DNA of 64,000 nt from an uncultured Collinsella sp. (lineage in GTDB: Bacteria > Actinomycetota > Coriobacteriia > Coriobacteriales > Coriobacteriaceae): the NCBI GenBank assembly GCA_900541065.1, contig UQIE01000008.1, positions 1 to 64,000 on the forward strand. Reading direction: 5' to 3'. This document shows, piece by piece, positions 1 to 7,898 of the stretch; the first letter of the stretch is position 1, and each line of letters starts with the position of its first letter. The position numbers and the translations under genes are program-made. The notes under the pieces were generated by a model. The model was given only the letters and a program-made list of their open reading frames with translations, was not told the origin of the DNA and ran no database searches.

Positions 1-374
1 TTGGAGAGAGCGCTCCCGCAAACTGCCTCTTGACAACTTATAGGAGCGTCGGTTTTAGTTCAACAAGTTTCGGAGTGGTCGCGGTTGAGCGATTCATCGT
101 AGTAAACCGCCATAGTTTTGGCGGAGGCAGTCAGATTTGTGGGCGGTAAACCAAAGAGTGTCCCTTTTGAATAGTCGTTTAAGAACGTCCCCAATGACTA
201 AGTTGCAGGTGGCGGCGGTTGTGTTACACTAACGCTGCGTATATGACGCAAATATCTCGATACAGATCAATGATGTCCGTCGGTATTTGACGGAGCTAGA
301 CTGTTTAGCCGCCCTGAAGGTTTATGCAGGGAGCATGTGATCACAGGGCTTGAAAAGAAAGTTGAGCAAACACT
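1..374. other. Intergenic region / rho leader, no gene seen
   Basis: No convincing coding frame is visible. The stretch holds short inverted repeats around GGCGG/CCGCC (about 108-130) and the promoter-like pair described separately. If transcription starts near 237 the rho mRNA has a leader of about 140 nt, which would fit the leader-based autoregulation known for rho in other bacteria, but no specific element is recognised. Confidence 0.5.
203..230 (+). promoter_or_regulatory. Candidate rho promoter
   Basis: TTGCAG at 203-208 and TACACT at 225-230 are separated by 16 bp, a plausible sigma-70-type pair. It lies about 145 bp upstream of the rho start codon. Seen by eye only. Confidence 0.45.
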
Positions 375-2900
375 GTGTCTGATCAACAGCAAGAAAACGA
401 AATAACGACGACGCAAGCCGCTCCCGCTGCACCGGTTGCGTCGGACCAGGTCGCGGCGCCCGCGCAAACCTCGGCTCCTGAGACGCCTAAGGCTGCAACG
501 GCTGAGAAGGCCGTGCCTGCAACTGGTGAGGAGGCTGCTCCGGCAAAGCCCAAGCGCACGCGCCGCGCGGCCAAGCCTGCCGCTGACGGCGAGGAGGTCA
601 CCAAGCCCAAGCGCCGTACCGCGCGCACGACGCGCGCCAAGCGCACCGTTGCAGCTGACTCCTCGGCGCCGATTTCCGATGAGGTCGCGCAGGCACGTGC
701 GTTGGCGCAGATTAGCGAGGCTCAGGTGGTGCGCGCCCGCCGTCGTGCTGCCGAGCGCGAGGCCGCGGCTCTGACCGAGCTTGCAGCCCCGTCTGTGCCC
801 GAGACCCCTGCCGCCGACCAACCGACCGAGAAGCCGGCACCGCGCACACGCCGTCGCACGGCTGCTAAGGCCGAGCAGGTTGCCGATCAGGTAACCCCCG
901 AGCTCACTGAGGCTTCGGTCCGTTCCGCGGCAGGGGAGGGCGCATCGCCAACTGAGCCCGCTGCGCCTGTCGAGGCCAGCGAAGTTCCCGTTGTCGATCC
1001 GGCTTTGCGCCCGCACCGTCGCGGTCGCAAGCCCAAGGCCTTCGTCGAGGCAGAGAAGGCCGCAGCCGCAGCCGCAGCTGCTCGGGATGCTGCGGCGACC
1101 GCCGAGTCTGCAACCGCTGCCGATGCACCCGTTCAGGATGCTGCGACTTCCGAGGCCGCTCCCGCCGATGCCGAGCCCGCCGACGTCCGCCCCGGTCGCA
1201 GCCGTCGCACTGCTGTTAAGCGCACGTCCAAGGCTAAGGCTGCCAAGAAGGGTGCGTCCGAGGATTCCGACGAGACGACCGCCGATGCATCGACTGATGC
1301 CGCCGAGCCCCAAGACGTCGAACAGCCTGCGTCCGAGAAGCCCAAGCGCGGTCGTAAGAAGTCCGCTAAGGCCAAGGCGTCCGAGCATCAGGCTGATGTC
1401 GAAGCGCAGGTCGATTCTGGCGCCGAGGCCAATGAAGCCGCTGCGGTCAATGCCGACGCCGCCACAACCGATGTTGCCGCGCCCGCCGAGGCCGAAGACG
1501 GCACTCGTTCCAACCGTCGCCAGCACAAGCGCAACGAGGAACGCAACGAGCGCAACAACGACCGTCGCAATCGCCAGCGCGATCGCAAACAGCGCAACAA
1601 GGAGCGTAACGCCGCCCCCACCGAGCCCACGCTTTCGCGTGAGGAGCTCGCTGCCATGAAGGTCGCCGAACTGCGCGAGAAGGCCAAGGAGTTCGAGATC
1701 GAGACGACCGGCAAGAAGAAAGCCGAGCTCGTCGAGGAGATCTACGTCACCGCCGCGAAGGCAGAGGGCTTCCGCGACATCAAGGGCATTCTGCAGATTC
1801 GCCCGGACAGCTCCGGCATCATCCACGCCCATGGCTACATGAAGTCCAACGACGACGCCTTCGTGCCCGCCTACCTCATCCGCTCCGCGCGCCTGCGCAC
1901 GGGCGACGTCATCGAGGGCTCACTGCGTCCTTCGCGCGGCGGCGACAAGCGCGCCGGCCTCGCCAAAATCACGACCGTCAACGGTCTAGACCCCGAGCAG
2001 ATTCGCAACCGCCCCAAGTTTGGTGACCTCACTCCGGTCTATCCCAACGAGCCGCTGCGCATGGAGCACGGCAAGGACTCCATTACCGGTCGCGCCATCG
2101 ACATCGTGTCGCCGATCGGCAAGGGTCAGCGTGGCCTGATCGTGTCCCCGCCCAAGGCCGGCAAGACCACGATCCTCAAGAAGATCTGCCAGTCTATCTC
2201 GATTAACAACCCCGAGGTGCACCTCATCTGCCTGCTCGTCGACGAGCGCCCCGAAGAGGTCACCGATATGCAGCGCTCCATTAAGGGCGAGGTCGTGGCC
2301 TCGACCTTCGATATGCCCGCCGACAACCACACCCGCGTGGCAGAGCTCGTCATCGAGCGCGCCAAGCGCATCGTTGAGCTGGGCGGCGATGTCGTGGTGG
2401 TGCTCGACTCCATCACGCGTCTTGCCCGCGCCTACAACTTGGCGGCGCCCGCCTCGGGCCGCATCCTTTCGGGCGGCGTCGATTCGGCGGCCCTGTATCC
2501 GCCCAAGCGCTTCCTGGGCGCAGCCCGTAATATCGAGAACGGTGGCTCGCTCACCATCCTGGCCTCTGCCCTCATCGACACCGGTTCCAAGATGGACGAA
2601 GTCATCTTTGAGGAGTTCAAGGGCACCGGCAACATGGAGCTTAAGCTCGACCGCGATCTTGCCGACCGTCGTATCTTCCCGGCCATTGACCCCGTTGCCT
2701 CCGGTACGCGCAACGAGGATCTGCTGGTCGACGAGCAGATGCGCCCGTTTGTCTTTGGCCTGCGTCGCATTCTTGCCGGCATGAACAACACCGAGCGCGC
2801 AGCCGCATCGTTTATCAAGGGTCTTAAGGGCACCAACACCAACCAGGAGTTCCTGGTGCGTTCGGCCAAAAAGCACAGCGACTACGAGCAGACGTTCTAG
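375..2900 (+). CDS. rho: Transcription termination factor Rho
   Basis: Hexameric RNA-dependent ATPase that ends transcription at Rho-dependent sites. The 841-residue product starts at GTG 375. About 415 N-terminal residues are a low-complexity extension rich in Ala, Lys, Arg and acidic residues, typical of high-GC Gram-positive Rho proteins. A Rho_N helical domain (about 417-460) and an RNA-binding cold-shock-like domain (about 468-545) follow. The RecA-type ATPase has Walker A PPKAGKTT at about 592-599, a Walker B region reading VVVVLDSITRLARAYN near 675-690, and the conserved C-terminal RNEDLL segment. E. coli Rho is about 420 residues, so the extension doubles the size. The ribosome binding site is weak, and a hairpin follows the gene. 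Confidence 0.97.
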   Translation: MSDQQQENEITTTQAAPAAPVASDQVAAPAQTSAPETPKAATAEKAVPATGEEAAPAKPKRTRRAAKPAADGEEVTKPKRRTARTTRAKRTVAADSSAPISDEVAQARALAQISEAQVVRARRRAAEREAAALTELAAPSVPETPAADQPTEKPAPRTRRRTAAKAEQVADQVTPELTEASVRSAAGEGASPTEPAAPVEASEVPVVDPALRPHRRGRKPKAFVEAEKAAAAAAAARDAAATAESATAADAPVQDAATSEAAPADAEPADVRPGRSRRTAVKRTSKAKAAKKGASEDSDETTADASTDAAEPQDVEQPASEKPKRGRKKSAKAKASEHQADVEAQVDSGAEANEAAAVNADAATTDVAAPAEAEDGTRSNRRQHKRNEERNERNNDRRNRQRDRKQRNKERNAAPTEPTLSREELAAMKVAELREKAKEFEIETTGKKKAELVEEIYVTAAKAEGFRDIKGILQIRPDSSGIIHAHGYMKSNDDAFVPAYLIRSARLRTGDVIEGSLRPSRGGDKRAGLAKITTVNGLDPEQIRNRPKFGDLTPVYPNEPLRMEHGKDSITGRAIDIVSPIGKGQRGLIVSPPKAGKTTILKKICQSISINNPEVHLICLLVDERPEEVTDMQRSIKGEVVASTFDMPADNHTRVAELVIERAKRIVELGGDVVVVLDSITRLARAYNLAAPASGRILSGGVDSAALYPPKRFLGAARNIENGGSLTILASALIDTGSKMDEVIFEEFKGTGNMELKLDRDLADRRIFPAIDPVASGTRNEDLLVDEQMRPFVFGLRRILAGMNNTERAAASFIKGLKGTNTNQEFLVRSAKKHSDYEQTF

Positions 2901-2937
2901 GTTGTCATCCACACGCAGCGATAGCCATCAATGCGAT

Positions 2938-2971
2938 AAAGGGTCGGGGCTTTGAGCCTCGGCCCTTTTCC
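2938..2971 (+). terminator. Rho-independent terminator after rho
   Basis: An 11-bp stem (2940-2950 with 2956-2966, including two G-U pairs), a TTTGA loop and a short T run. It closes the rho transcript. Confidence 0.6.
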
Positions 2972-3048
2972 ATATCGCCGCTCCGCGCTTATTTTTAACC
3001 ATAAGACCGACGAGCAGCAGGTTTCCCGTTTCAATCCGACATCGTCGC

Positions 3049-3077
3049 TTGCAATCGACGGGGCGGTTTCGCATAAT
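3049..3077 (+). promoter_or_regulatory. Candidate promoter for the 3214-5071 gene pair
   Basis: TTGCAA (3049-3054) and CATAAT (3072-3077) with an ideal 17-bp spacer, 137 bp before the next start codon. The rest of the 2901-3213 gap holds the rho terminator and a small GGGGC/GCCCC hairpin near 3134-3148. Confidence 0.55.
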
Positions 3078-3213
3078 AGCTTTTAAGCTTCGCGACGGAA
3101 AACGCAGATGAAACGAACCATATACCGTTGCTTTGGGGCATAGCCCCGCTTCATCTTCTCTCGCGCAGCCAACTGAATGATGCGATTTGGGTGCTGGAAG
3201 ATGGGGAGAGCTC

Positions 3214-4614
3214 ATGGCTTCTTCTGATGCAACACAACGAGCAGTCCTTGCCGGACTTTCGTGCGGGATCGGCCTTGCCGCTCCCGTGGTTATGTATGCC
3301 GCGACGCTGCCGTTTTCGTCGGTGAACGAGACGGTCGTGGCGGGTGCGGTTCCCTTCGCCGTGGGCGCGGTGGCGGGCGTGGGTATCTATGCCGCCTCGC
3401 TGGGTATCTCCGAGTATCGTGCGCAGCGTGAAGAGCGTCTGTTCCAGCCCGATGCCATGGGCGGTGCCGCCAATCTCAATCAGCATCAAAGCGAGTTCAA
3501 GACCGCCTCGATTCCAGCTCAGCAGCAGGATGCGACTCCTTACGCTGCGGCTTCTGCTTCTCAGGCTCAGGCGGAGCAGTCTACCTCGGCATTCCTTTCC
3601 GGCCTGACCGGTGCGTTCCAGCGCCGTCATGCCGATGATGGTGTCCCTACCATCGCTCGAGCCGCAGATGCTATGGACGAGGACGAGGCTTGGTCCATGA
3701 TCGACAGTATGCTCGACGACGATTCGCCGGTGAGCTGCGACCCTGCACACTCGCGCGACGTCTATCAAGTCGCCATCGACGAGCTCACCAACGGCGGGCA
3801 GACCGGCTCCTTCAATCGCGACGACATCGCCGCCGCGGCACGCGCCGTGTCGGGCTCCCAGGCCGCCCCTGCGGGCAGCACGGCGGCTTTCGTGGCACTC
3901 GTTGCCAACGCGGCAGCCAATAACGCTTACAGTGCTACCTCGGCGGATGCGAACGCTTCTGCCGACAATTCGTACGTTGATGAAGCCATGACTGCGGACG
4001 AGGAGGCCGTTGCCGCCCGCCGTGCCGCCGAAAGCTCGCTGTGGGGCGCTCCTGCCCAGCAGCAGGCGGCCGAGGCTGCGCCGTACAACGCAAACCTCGC
4101 CAGCATGCCTATCATCTCCGGTGCCGCGGACATCGATCTCGATGACCTCGATGAGCCTGCAGACATCACCGCATCTATTGAAGCCCAAGATCGCATCGAC
4201 ACCGGCGACCTTCCGGACGCCTCGCTCGAGGTTGATGTCCCCATGGCCGATTACTCGGGCCACGAGGACATGTGGGCCGCCGCCACCGCGATTCTGGATG
4301 AGATTGACGAGCCCGCTCCTGTTGCAGCCCCCGCTCCCGCCGCTGCCCCTCAGCCTGCTGCCCCCGCCTATGTCGGCCGTCACAGCGCTGTGTTCCCCGA
4401 GGATACCGCCCGTATCTCGCGTGAGAGCATCGAGCGGGCCGAGGCCATTGCCGCCGGCATTATGGAAAATCGTCGTCACGAGCGCGTCAATCAGATCCTC
4501 GAGGAAGAGATTGAGCGCCTGCAGTCCTCTACCGCCAAGCGTACGGGTCGTGCCTATCTGAGCGTAATCGAGGGCGGTACTGCCAGCTTTGCGCCGCTCC
4601 GCGCGGAGGCATAA
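3214..4614 (+). CDS. Membrane-anchored acidic Ala-rich protein, unknown function
   Basis: A 466-residue protein. ATG 3214 is preferred because GGGGAGAG sits about 6 bp upstream; an in-frame TTG at 3187 lacks such a site. Two hydrophobic segments occur near residues 10-30 and 38-60. A long region rich in Ala, Asp and Glu follows, with Pro/Ala linkers (PAPAAAP-type) and a final charged helix near NRRHERVNQILEEEIERL. This looks like an N-terminal membrane hairpin with an acidic cytoplasmic tail. No enzyme motif is seen. It ends 7 bp before the VanZ-family gene, so the two are probably co-transcribed. Confidence 0.8.
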   Translation: MASSDATQRAVLAGLSCGIGLAAPVVMYAATLPFSSVNETVVAGAVPFAVGAVAGVGIYAASLGISEYRAQREERLFQPDAMGGAANLNQHQSEFKTASIPAQQQDATPYAAASASQAQAEQSTSAFLSGLTGAFQRRHADDGVPTIARAADAMDEDEAWSMIDSMLDDDSPVSCDPAHSRDVYQVAIDELTNGGQTGSFNRDDIAAAARAVSGSQAAPAGSTAAFVALVANAAANNAYSATSADANASADNSYVDEAMTADEEAVAARRAAESSLWGAPAQQQAAEAAPYNANLASMPIISGAADIDLDDLDEPADITASIEAQDRIDTGDLPDASLEVDVPMADYSGHEDMWAAATAILDEIDEPAPVAAPAPAAAPQPAAPAYVGRHSAVFPEDTARISRESIERAEAIAAGIMENRRHERVNQILEEEIERLQSSTAKRTGRAYLSVIEGGTASFAPLRAEA

Positions 4615-4621
4615 CTTCTGC

Positions 4622-5071
4622 ATGGTTAAGATCAATCGAAAATGGGCGGTCGTGACCTGTCTGATGGCGCTCTTGATCTGGGGCAATTCGCTGGTTCCCG
4701 GCTCGGGGTCGGGCTCGCTGAGCCTAACGGTCATGGAAGCTATCCGCGGTTTCCTGCACGGCGTGGGACTTCCATATGCATGGGTGACCAACTTTGTTGT
4801 TCGCAAGTGCGCGCATTTTACCGAGTATATGGTGCTCGGCATCCTGGCAACGCACGCCTTTGATCTTGAGGGCCGGCGCACCTTTGACGTGCTGCTTCCC
4901 ACGGCGGTGTTCCTGCTGCTGATTCCCTCGATCGACGAGACGATTCAGCTCTTTGTGCCGGGACGCGCCGGCATGATCACCGATGTGATGATCGACTGCT
5001 GTGGAGCGGCAACGGGCGTTGTGCTCCGATATCTACTACGATCGCTCATATGTGCCAAAAAGGCCGCCTAG
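4622..5071 (+). CDS. VanZ-family membrane protein
   Basis: A 149-residue, mostly hydrophobic protein with about four transmembrane segments. The conserved VanZ-like core is visible as RKCAHFTEYMVLG followed by IDETIQLFVPGRAG and a D-rich turn (TDVMIDCCGAATG). VanZ proteins are linked to teicoplanin resistance in enterococci, but most bacterial homologues are of unknown function, so no resistance role is inferred. ATG 4622 follows the upstream stop by 7 bp. The stop codon lies inside the stem of the terminator. Confidence 0.85.
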   Translation: MVKINRKWAVVTCLMALLIWGNSLVPGSGSGSLSLTVMEAIRGFLHGVGLPYAWVTNFVVRKCAHFTEYMVLGILATHAFDLEGRRTFDVLLPTAVFLLLIPSIDETIQLFVPGRAGMITDVMIDCCGAATGVVLRYLLRSLICAKKAA

Positions 5072-5104
5072 GACGAATGTTTGGTCCTAGGCGGCCTTTT
5101 TTAT
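5059..5104 (+). terminator. Strong rho-independent terminator
   Basis: A perfect stem (5059-5074 with 5084-5099, core GGCCGCCTAGGAC) with an 8-9-nt loop and a T tract. It overlaps the stop codon of the VanZ-family gene. Confidence 0.9.
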
Positions 5105-5184
5105 TTGAGGGCTTATATGAGGCGTGGTGGCGTCGTTCCGTAGGTCGGATTTGCCGGGCGCGCCACGCCTTGTGGGTGCATCTG

Positions 5185-6075
5185 CTACTGAAGCGCCTGT
5201 GCGCCCAGGGCCAGGCAGCCCATGATGCCCTGCTTGCCCTCGAGGCTGTTGTTGACGATGTAGCTATCGATGTCGTTGACCTCGGGCGTGACGATATAGC
5301 CGTTGAGCATCTCTGCGCACTTCTTGCGTGCGAGCGGCACGATGGGGGTGTGGTCGGCCACGCCGCCGCCGATGATGATCTTTTGCGGCGCGTAGCACAG
5401 CGTGTAGGTCATGAGTGCCTGTGCCAGATAGCCGGCGAGCAGGTCCATGGCCTCCAGGTCATCGGCCATGTCTCCGGCGCTCTTGCCATCCCAGCGCTTT
5501 TTAACGCCGGGGCCGGCAATGAGGCCCTCGAGGCAGTTGTCGTGGAAGGGGCAGGCGCTGTGCTCGCCAATGGTGTCGCGCGGGTCGCGCGTGACCAGGA
5601 TGTGGCCAGCCTCCGGATGCATCATGCCGTGCACGAGCTTACCGCCCGAGAGCACGCCGGCGCCCACGCCGGTGCCGATGGTCAGATACACAACGTCAGT
5701 GAGGCCCTGGGCGCAACCAAAGGTGACCTCGCCCAGGCAGGCGACGTTGACGTCGGTGTCGTAGCCGCAGGGGATATTGAGCTCGTTTTGGATAGTGCCC
5801 AGCAGGTCAAAGTAGCGCCATGCCGTTTTGGGCGTCTCCAGGATCTTGCCGTATTGGGGCGAAGCGGGGTTGACTGCGGTGGGGCCAAAGGCGCCGATGC
5901 CCAGTGCGGCGATGCCCTTGTCGGCAAACCATGCATTGACGGCCTCAACGGTCTCCTGCGGGGTCGTGGTCGCGATCTGCTCACGCTCCAGGACCGTACC
6001 GTCTGCATAGCCCGTGGCGCAGACCATCTTGGTGCCGCCGGCCTCGAGCGCTCCGATAAGCTGCTGTTCTGCCAT
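5185..6075 (-). CDS. ROK-family sugar kinase, probable fructokinase
   Basis: ATP-dependent hexose kinase, probably making fructose-6-phosphate. The 296-residue protein opens with the ROK phosphate-binding motif EAGGTK (11-16). A catalytic-loop YDTDVN (about 105-110) and the glycine-rich TIGTGVGAG follow. A zinc site is formed by H158 (HPEAGH) and CPFHDNC (C175, H178, C181). The Cys-His-Cys pattern is that of the YdhR/GmuE/ScrK fructokinase branch rather than glucokinase. GAGAGAGG precedes the start. A terminator separates it from the upstream aminotransferase, so it is probably monocistronic. Confidence 0.88.
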   Translation of the reverse strand: MAEQQLIGALEAGGTKMVCATGYADGTVLEREQIATTTPQETVEAVNAWFADKGIAALGIGAFGPTAVNPASPQYGKILETPKTAWRYFDLLGTIQNELNIPCGYDTDVNVACLGEVTFGCAQGLTDVVYLTIGTGVGAGVLSGGKLVHGMMHPEAGHILVTRDPRDTIGEHSACPFHDNCLEGLIAGPGVKKRWDGKSAGDMADDLEAMDLLAGYLAQALMTYTLCYAPQKIIIGGGVADHTPIVPLARKKCAEMLNGYIVTPEVNDIDSYIVNNSLEGKQGIMGCLALGAQALQ

Positions 6076-6147
6076 AGTATTCCTCTCTCTGGGACGAGTT
6101 GCTCCGTGACTAAAGTATAGGGCTCTAAACCATTTAAGAAAGCGCTA

Positions 6148-6193
6148 TAAAAAGAAGCCTCGCAACGTGGCGGGCGGTGCGGGGCTTCTTTGG
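6148..6193 (-). terminator. Terminator downstream of the aminotransferase gene
   Basis: On the minus strand AAAGAAGCCCCGCA pairs with TGCGAGGCTTCTTT, followed by a T run. It ends the aminotransferase transcript ahead of the ROK kinase. Confidence 0.75.
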
Positions 6194-6216
6194 TTGCTTT
6201 AGTTGCCGGGCCGTCA

Positions 6217-7398
6217 TTACCCGCGCGGCTTGATTTTATCACGTAGCGACTTGAGGTTCTCCAGTGCCGCGTTAAGCGTCTCGTCCCGCTTGGCAAAGTG
6301 GAAACGAATCAGATGGTTGACGGGCTCGCGGAAGAAGCTCGAGCCGGGCACGGCGCCCACGCCCACCTTGGATGCGAGGTCCTCGCAGAATTCGAGGTCG
6401 CTGTCATAGCCAAACTCAGAGATGTCCATCATGACGTAGTAGGCGCCCTGTGGCACGTTATGCTCAAGACCGATGCTATCGAGCCCCTGGCAGAACAGGT
6501 CGCGTTTGGCGGTATAGAGGTTAAGGACCTCATCGTAATAGCTGTCGTCGAAGTTGAGGGCGGTGACAACGGCTTCCTGCAGGGGAGCGGCGGCACCCAC
6601 GGTGAGAAAGTCGTGGACCTTCTTGATACGCTCGGTGATCTGGGCCGGGGCGATGGTGTAGCCCAGACGCCAGCCGGTGATGGAGTACGTCTTAGACAGC
6701 GAGCTGCAGCTGATGGTTCGCTCGAACATGCCGGGCAGCGTGGCCATATAGACGTGCTCATGGGGCGCGTAGACGATGTGCTCGTATACCTCGTCGGTGA
6801 TGCAGTAGGCGTCGTACTGTTTGCAGAGGTCGGCGATAAAGGTGAGCTCCTCGCGCGTAAAGACCTTGCCACAGGGGTTGGACGGGTTGCACAGGACGAT
6901 CGCCTTGGGATCGTTGTCGCGGAAGGCCGCCTCGAGCACCTCACGGTCAAAGTCGAACGCAGGCGGGTTGAGCGGCACGTAGATGGGCTCGGCACCCGAA
7001 AGGATCGTGTCGGCGCCGTAGTTCTCATAGAACGGCGAGAAGATGACGACCTTGTCGCCGGGGTTCGTGACCGTCATCATGGCGGCCATCATGGCCTCGG
7101 TGGAGCCGCAGGTGACTACGATATTCTCGTTGGGGTTCACCGGCATGCCCATAAAGTGCTCCTGTTTGGCGGCGAGCGCCTCGCGCATGGCCTGGGAGCC
7201 CCAGGTGATGGAGTACTGGTGATAGAGCGGCTTGGGGTCGCTGGCGATGGTGCTCAGGCTATCGAGCAGCTGCGCCGGGGGATCGAAGTCGGGGAAGCCC
7301 TGCGACAGGTTGACGGCGCCATACTTGTTGGAGATGCGCGTCATGCGGCGGATGACGGAATCGGTAAACGTTGCCGTGCGGTTGGAGAGTTCTTTCAT
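6217..7398 (-). CDS. Pyridoxal-phosphate aminotransferase, class I/II fold I
   Basis: A 393-residue PLP enzyme transferring amino groups between amino acids and 2-oxo acids. The Schiff-base lysine lies in SLSKTYSITGWRLGY, at about residue 233. NLSQGFPDF near the N-terminus and NPSNPCGKVFT (cofactor and substrate contacts) also fit the family. The N-terminal NLSQGFPDF pattern resembles kynurenine/methionine aminotransferase-like enzymes; the substrate cannot be fixed from sequence. ATG 7398 is chosen because AAAGGA lies just upstream. Confidence 0.88.
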   Translation of the reverse strand: MKELSNRTATFTDSVIRRMTRISNKYGAVNLSQGFPDFDPPAQLLDSLSTIASDPKPLYHQYSITWGSQAMREALAAKQEHFMGMPVNPNENIVVTCGSTEAMMAAMMTVTNPGDKVVIFSPFYENYGADTILSGAEPIYVPLNPPAFDFDREVLEAAFRDNDPKAIVLCNPSNPCGKVFTREELTFIADLCKQYDAYCITDEVYEHIVYAPHEHVYMATLPGMFERTISCSSLSKTYSITGWRLGYTIAPAQITERIKKVHDFLTVGAAAPLQEAVVTALNFDDSYYDEVLNLYTAKRDLFCQGLDSIGLEHNVPQGAYYVMMDISEFGYDSDLEFCEDLASKVGVGAVPGSSFFREPVNHLIRFHFAKRDETLNAALENLKSLRDKIKPRG

Positions 7399-7508
7399 GC
7401 CGGTCCTTTCGAGCATTTGCAGTGGGGCAAGTTTACTCCTATGAAACCGGTGGGATTTGCTCGAAATGGTCTCGAAAAACTCTTTTCAAAATTCTTGAAA
7501 ATTGGGGC

Positions 7509-7537
7509 TTGCATCGCGTGGCGTTCCTTGCAATAAT
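7509..7537 (+). promoter_or_regulatory. Candidate promoter for tRNA-His and tRNA-Lys
   Basis: TTGCAT (7509-7514) and AATAAT (7532-7537) separated by 17 bp, about 28 bp before tRNA-His. Both tRNAs probably share this promoter. Confidence 0.5.
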
Positions 7538-7564
7538 AGTCGAGCGCGAAGCGCACAGGACACG

Positions 7565-7641
7565 GTGGGTGTAGCTCAGTTGGCTAGAGCGACGGGTTGT
7601 GGTCCCGTAGGTCGAGGGTTCGAGTCCCTTTACCCACCCCA
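7565..7641 (+). tRNA. tRNA-His (anticodon GTG)
   Basis: A full cloverleaf. The acceptor GTGGGTG pairs with TACCCAC, the anticodon loop TTGTGGT gives GTG, and the T arm is GAGGGTTCGAGTCCCT. The discriminator is C7638, and G7564 can supply the G-1 typical of histidine tRNAs. CCA is encoded at 7639-7641. Confidence 0.95.
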
Positions 7642-7663
7642 GTTCTTGCTTCGTGTTGATATC

Positions 7664-7739
7664 GGGTCGTTAGCTCAGTTGGTAGAGCAGGGGACTCTTA
7701 ATCCCAAGGTCCAGGGTTCGACCCCCTGACGGCCCACCA
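7664..7739 (+). tRNA. tRNA-Lys (anticodon CTT), prophage integration target
   Basis: A 76-nt tRNA with encoded CCA (7737-7739). Acceptor GGGTCGT pairs with ACGGCCC, and the anticodon loop CTCTTAA gives CTT. Its 3' part from 7693 onward is the left copy of the 46-bp attachment repeat, so the phage restores the gene on insertion. The top anticodon-stem pair appears to be a G-A mismatch (27/43), present in both att copies. Confidence 0.93.
7693..7738 (+). repeat. attL core, 46-bp direct repeat
   Basis: Identical to 48449-48494. It spans the anticodon arm to the CCA end of tRNA-Lys, the usual target region for tyrosine integrases. Confidence 0.95.
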
Positions 7740-7749
7740 AAGAACACGC

Positions 7750-7779
7750 AGGTCAGCGCTTCGGTGCTGACCTTTTTTA
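7750..7779 (+). terminator. Phage-borne tRNA terminator at attL
   Basis: AGGTCAGC pairs with GCTGACCT, followed by six T. It lies just inside the prophage, so the phage supplies a new terminator for the tRNA it rebuilds. Confidence 0.8.
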
Positions 7780-7825
7780 TTTGCCGAGACCTCAAATCAT
7801 AACCGTCCGTTACCGTTGACGTTTT

Positions 7826-7862
7826 ACGCCCCCTGCCGTTTATGCGCGGCAGGGGGCGTTTT
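7826..7862 (-). terminator. Bidirectional terminator below the integrase gene
   Basis: A perfect stem of about 13 bp (core CGCCCCCTGCCG) with A/T-rich flanks on both sides, between the tRNA terminator and the integrase stop codon. It can end the leftward integrase message. Confidence 0.75.
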
Positions 7863-7898
7863 ATGCATTTTGCAGGTAGTGGACCTTGAAAATGCAAT

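Noticed and set aside
267..1832. Long open frame opposite rho (521 codons, minus strand)
   Set aside because: It mirrors the Ala/Arg-rich codons of the rho extension; composition is unnatural (Gly/Leu/Arg runs) and no RBS is present.
5050..6120. 356-codon plus-strand frame over the ROK kinase
   Set aside because: Antisense to a gene with clear ROK motifs; typical GC-driven shadow.
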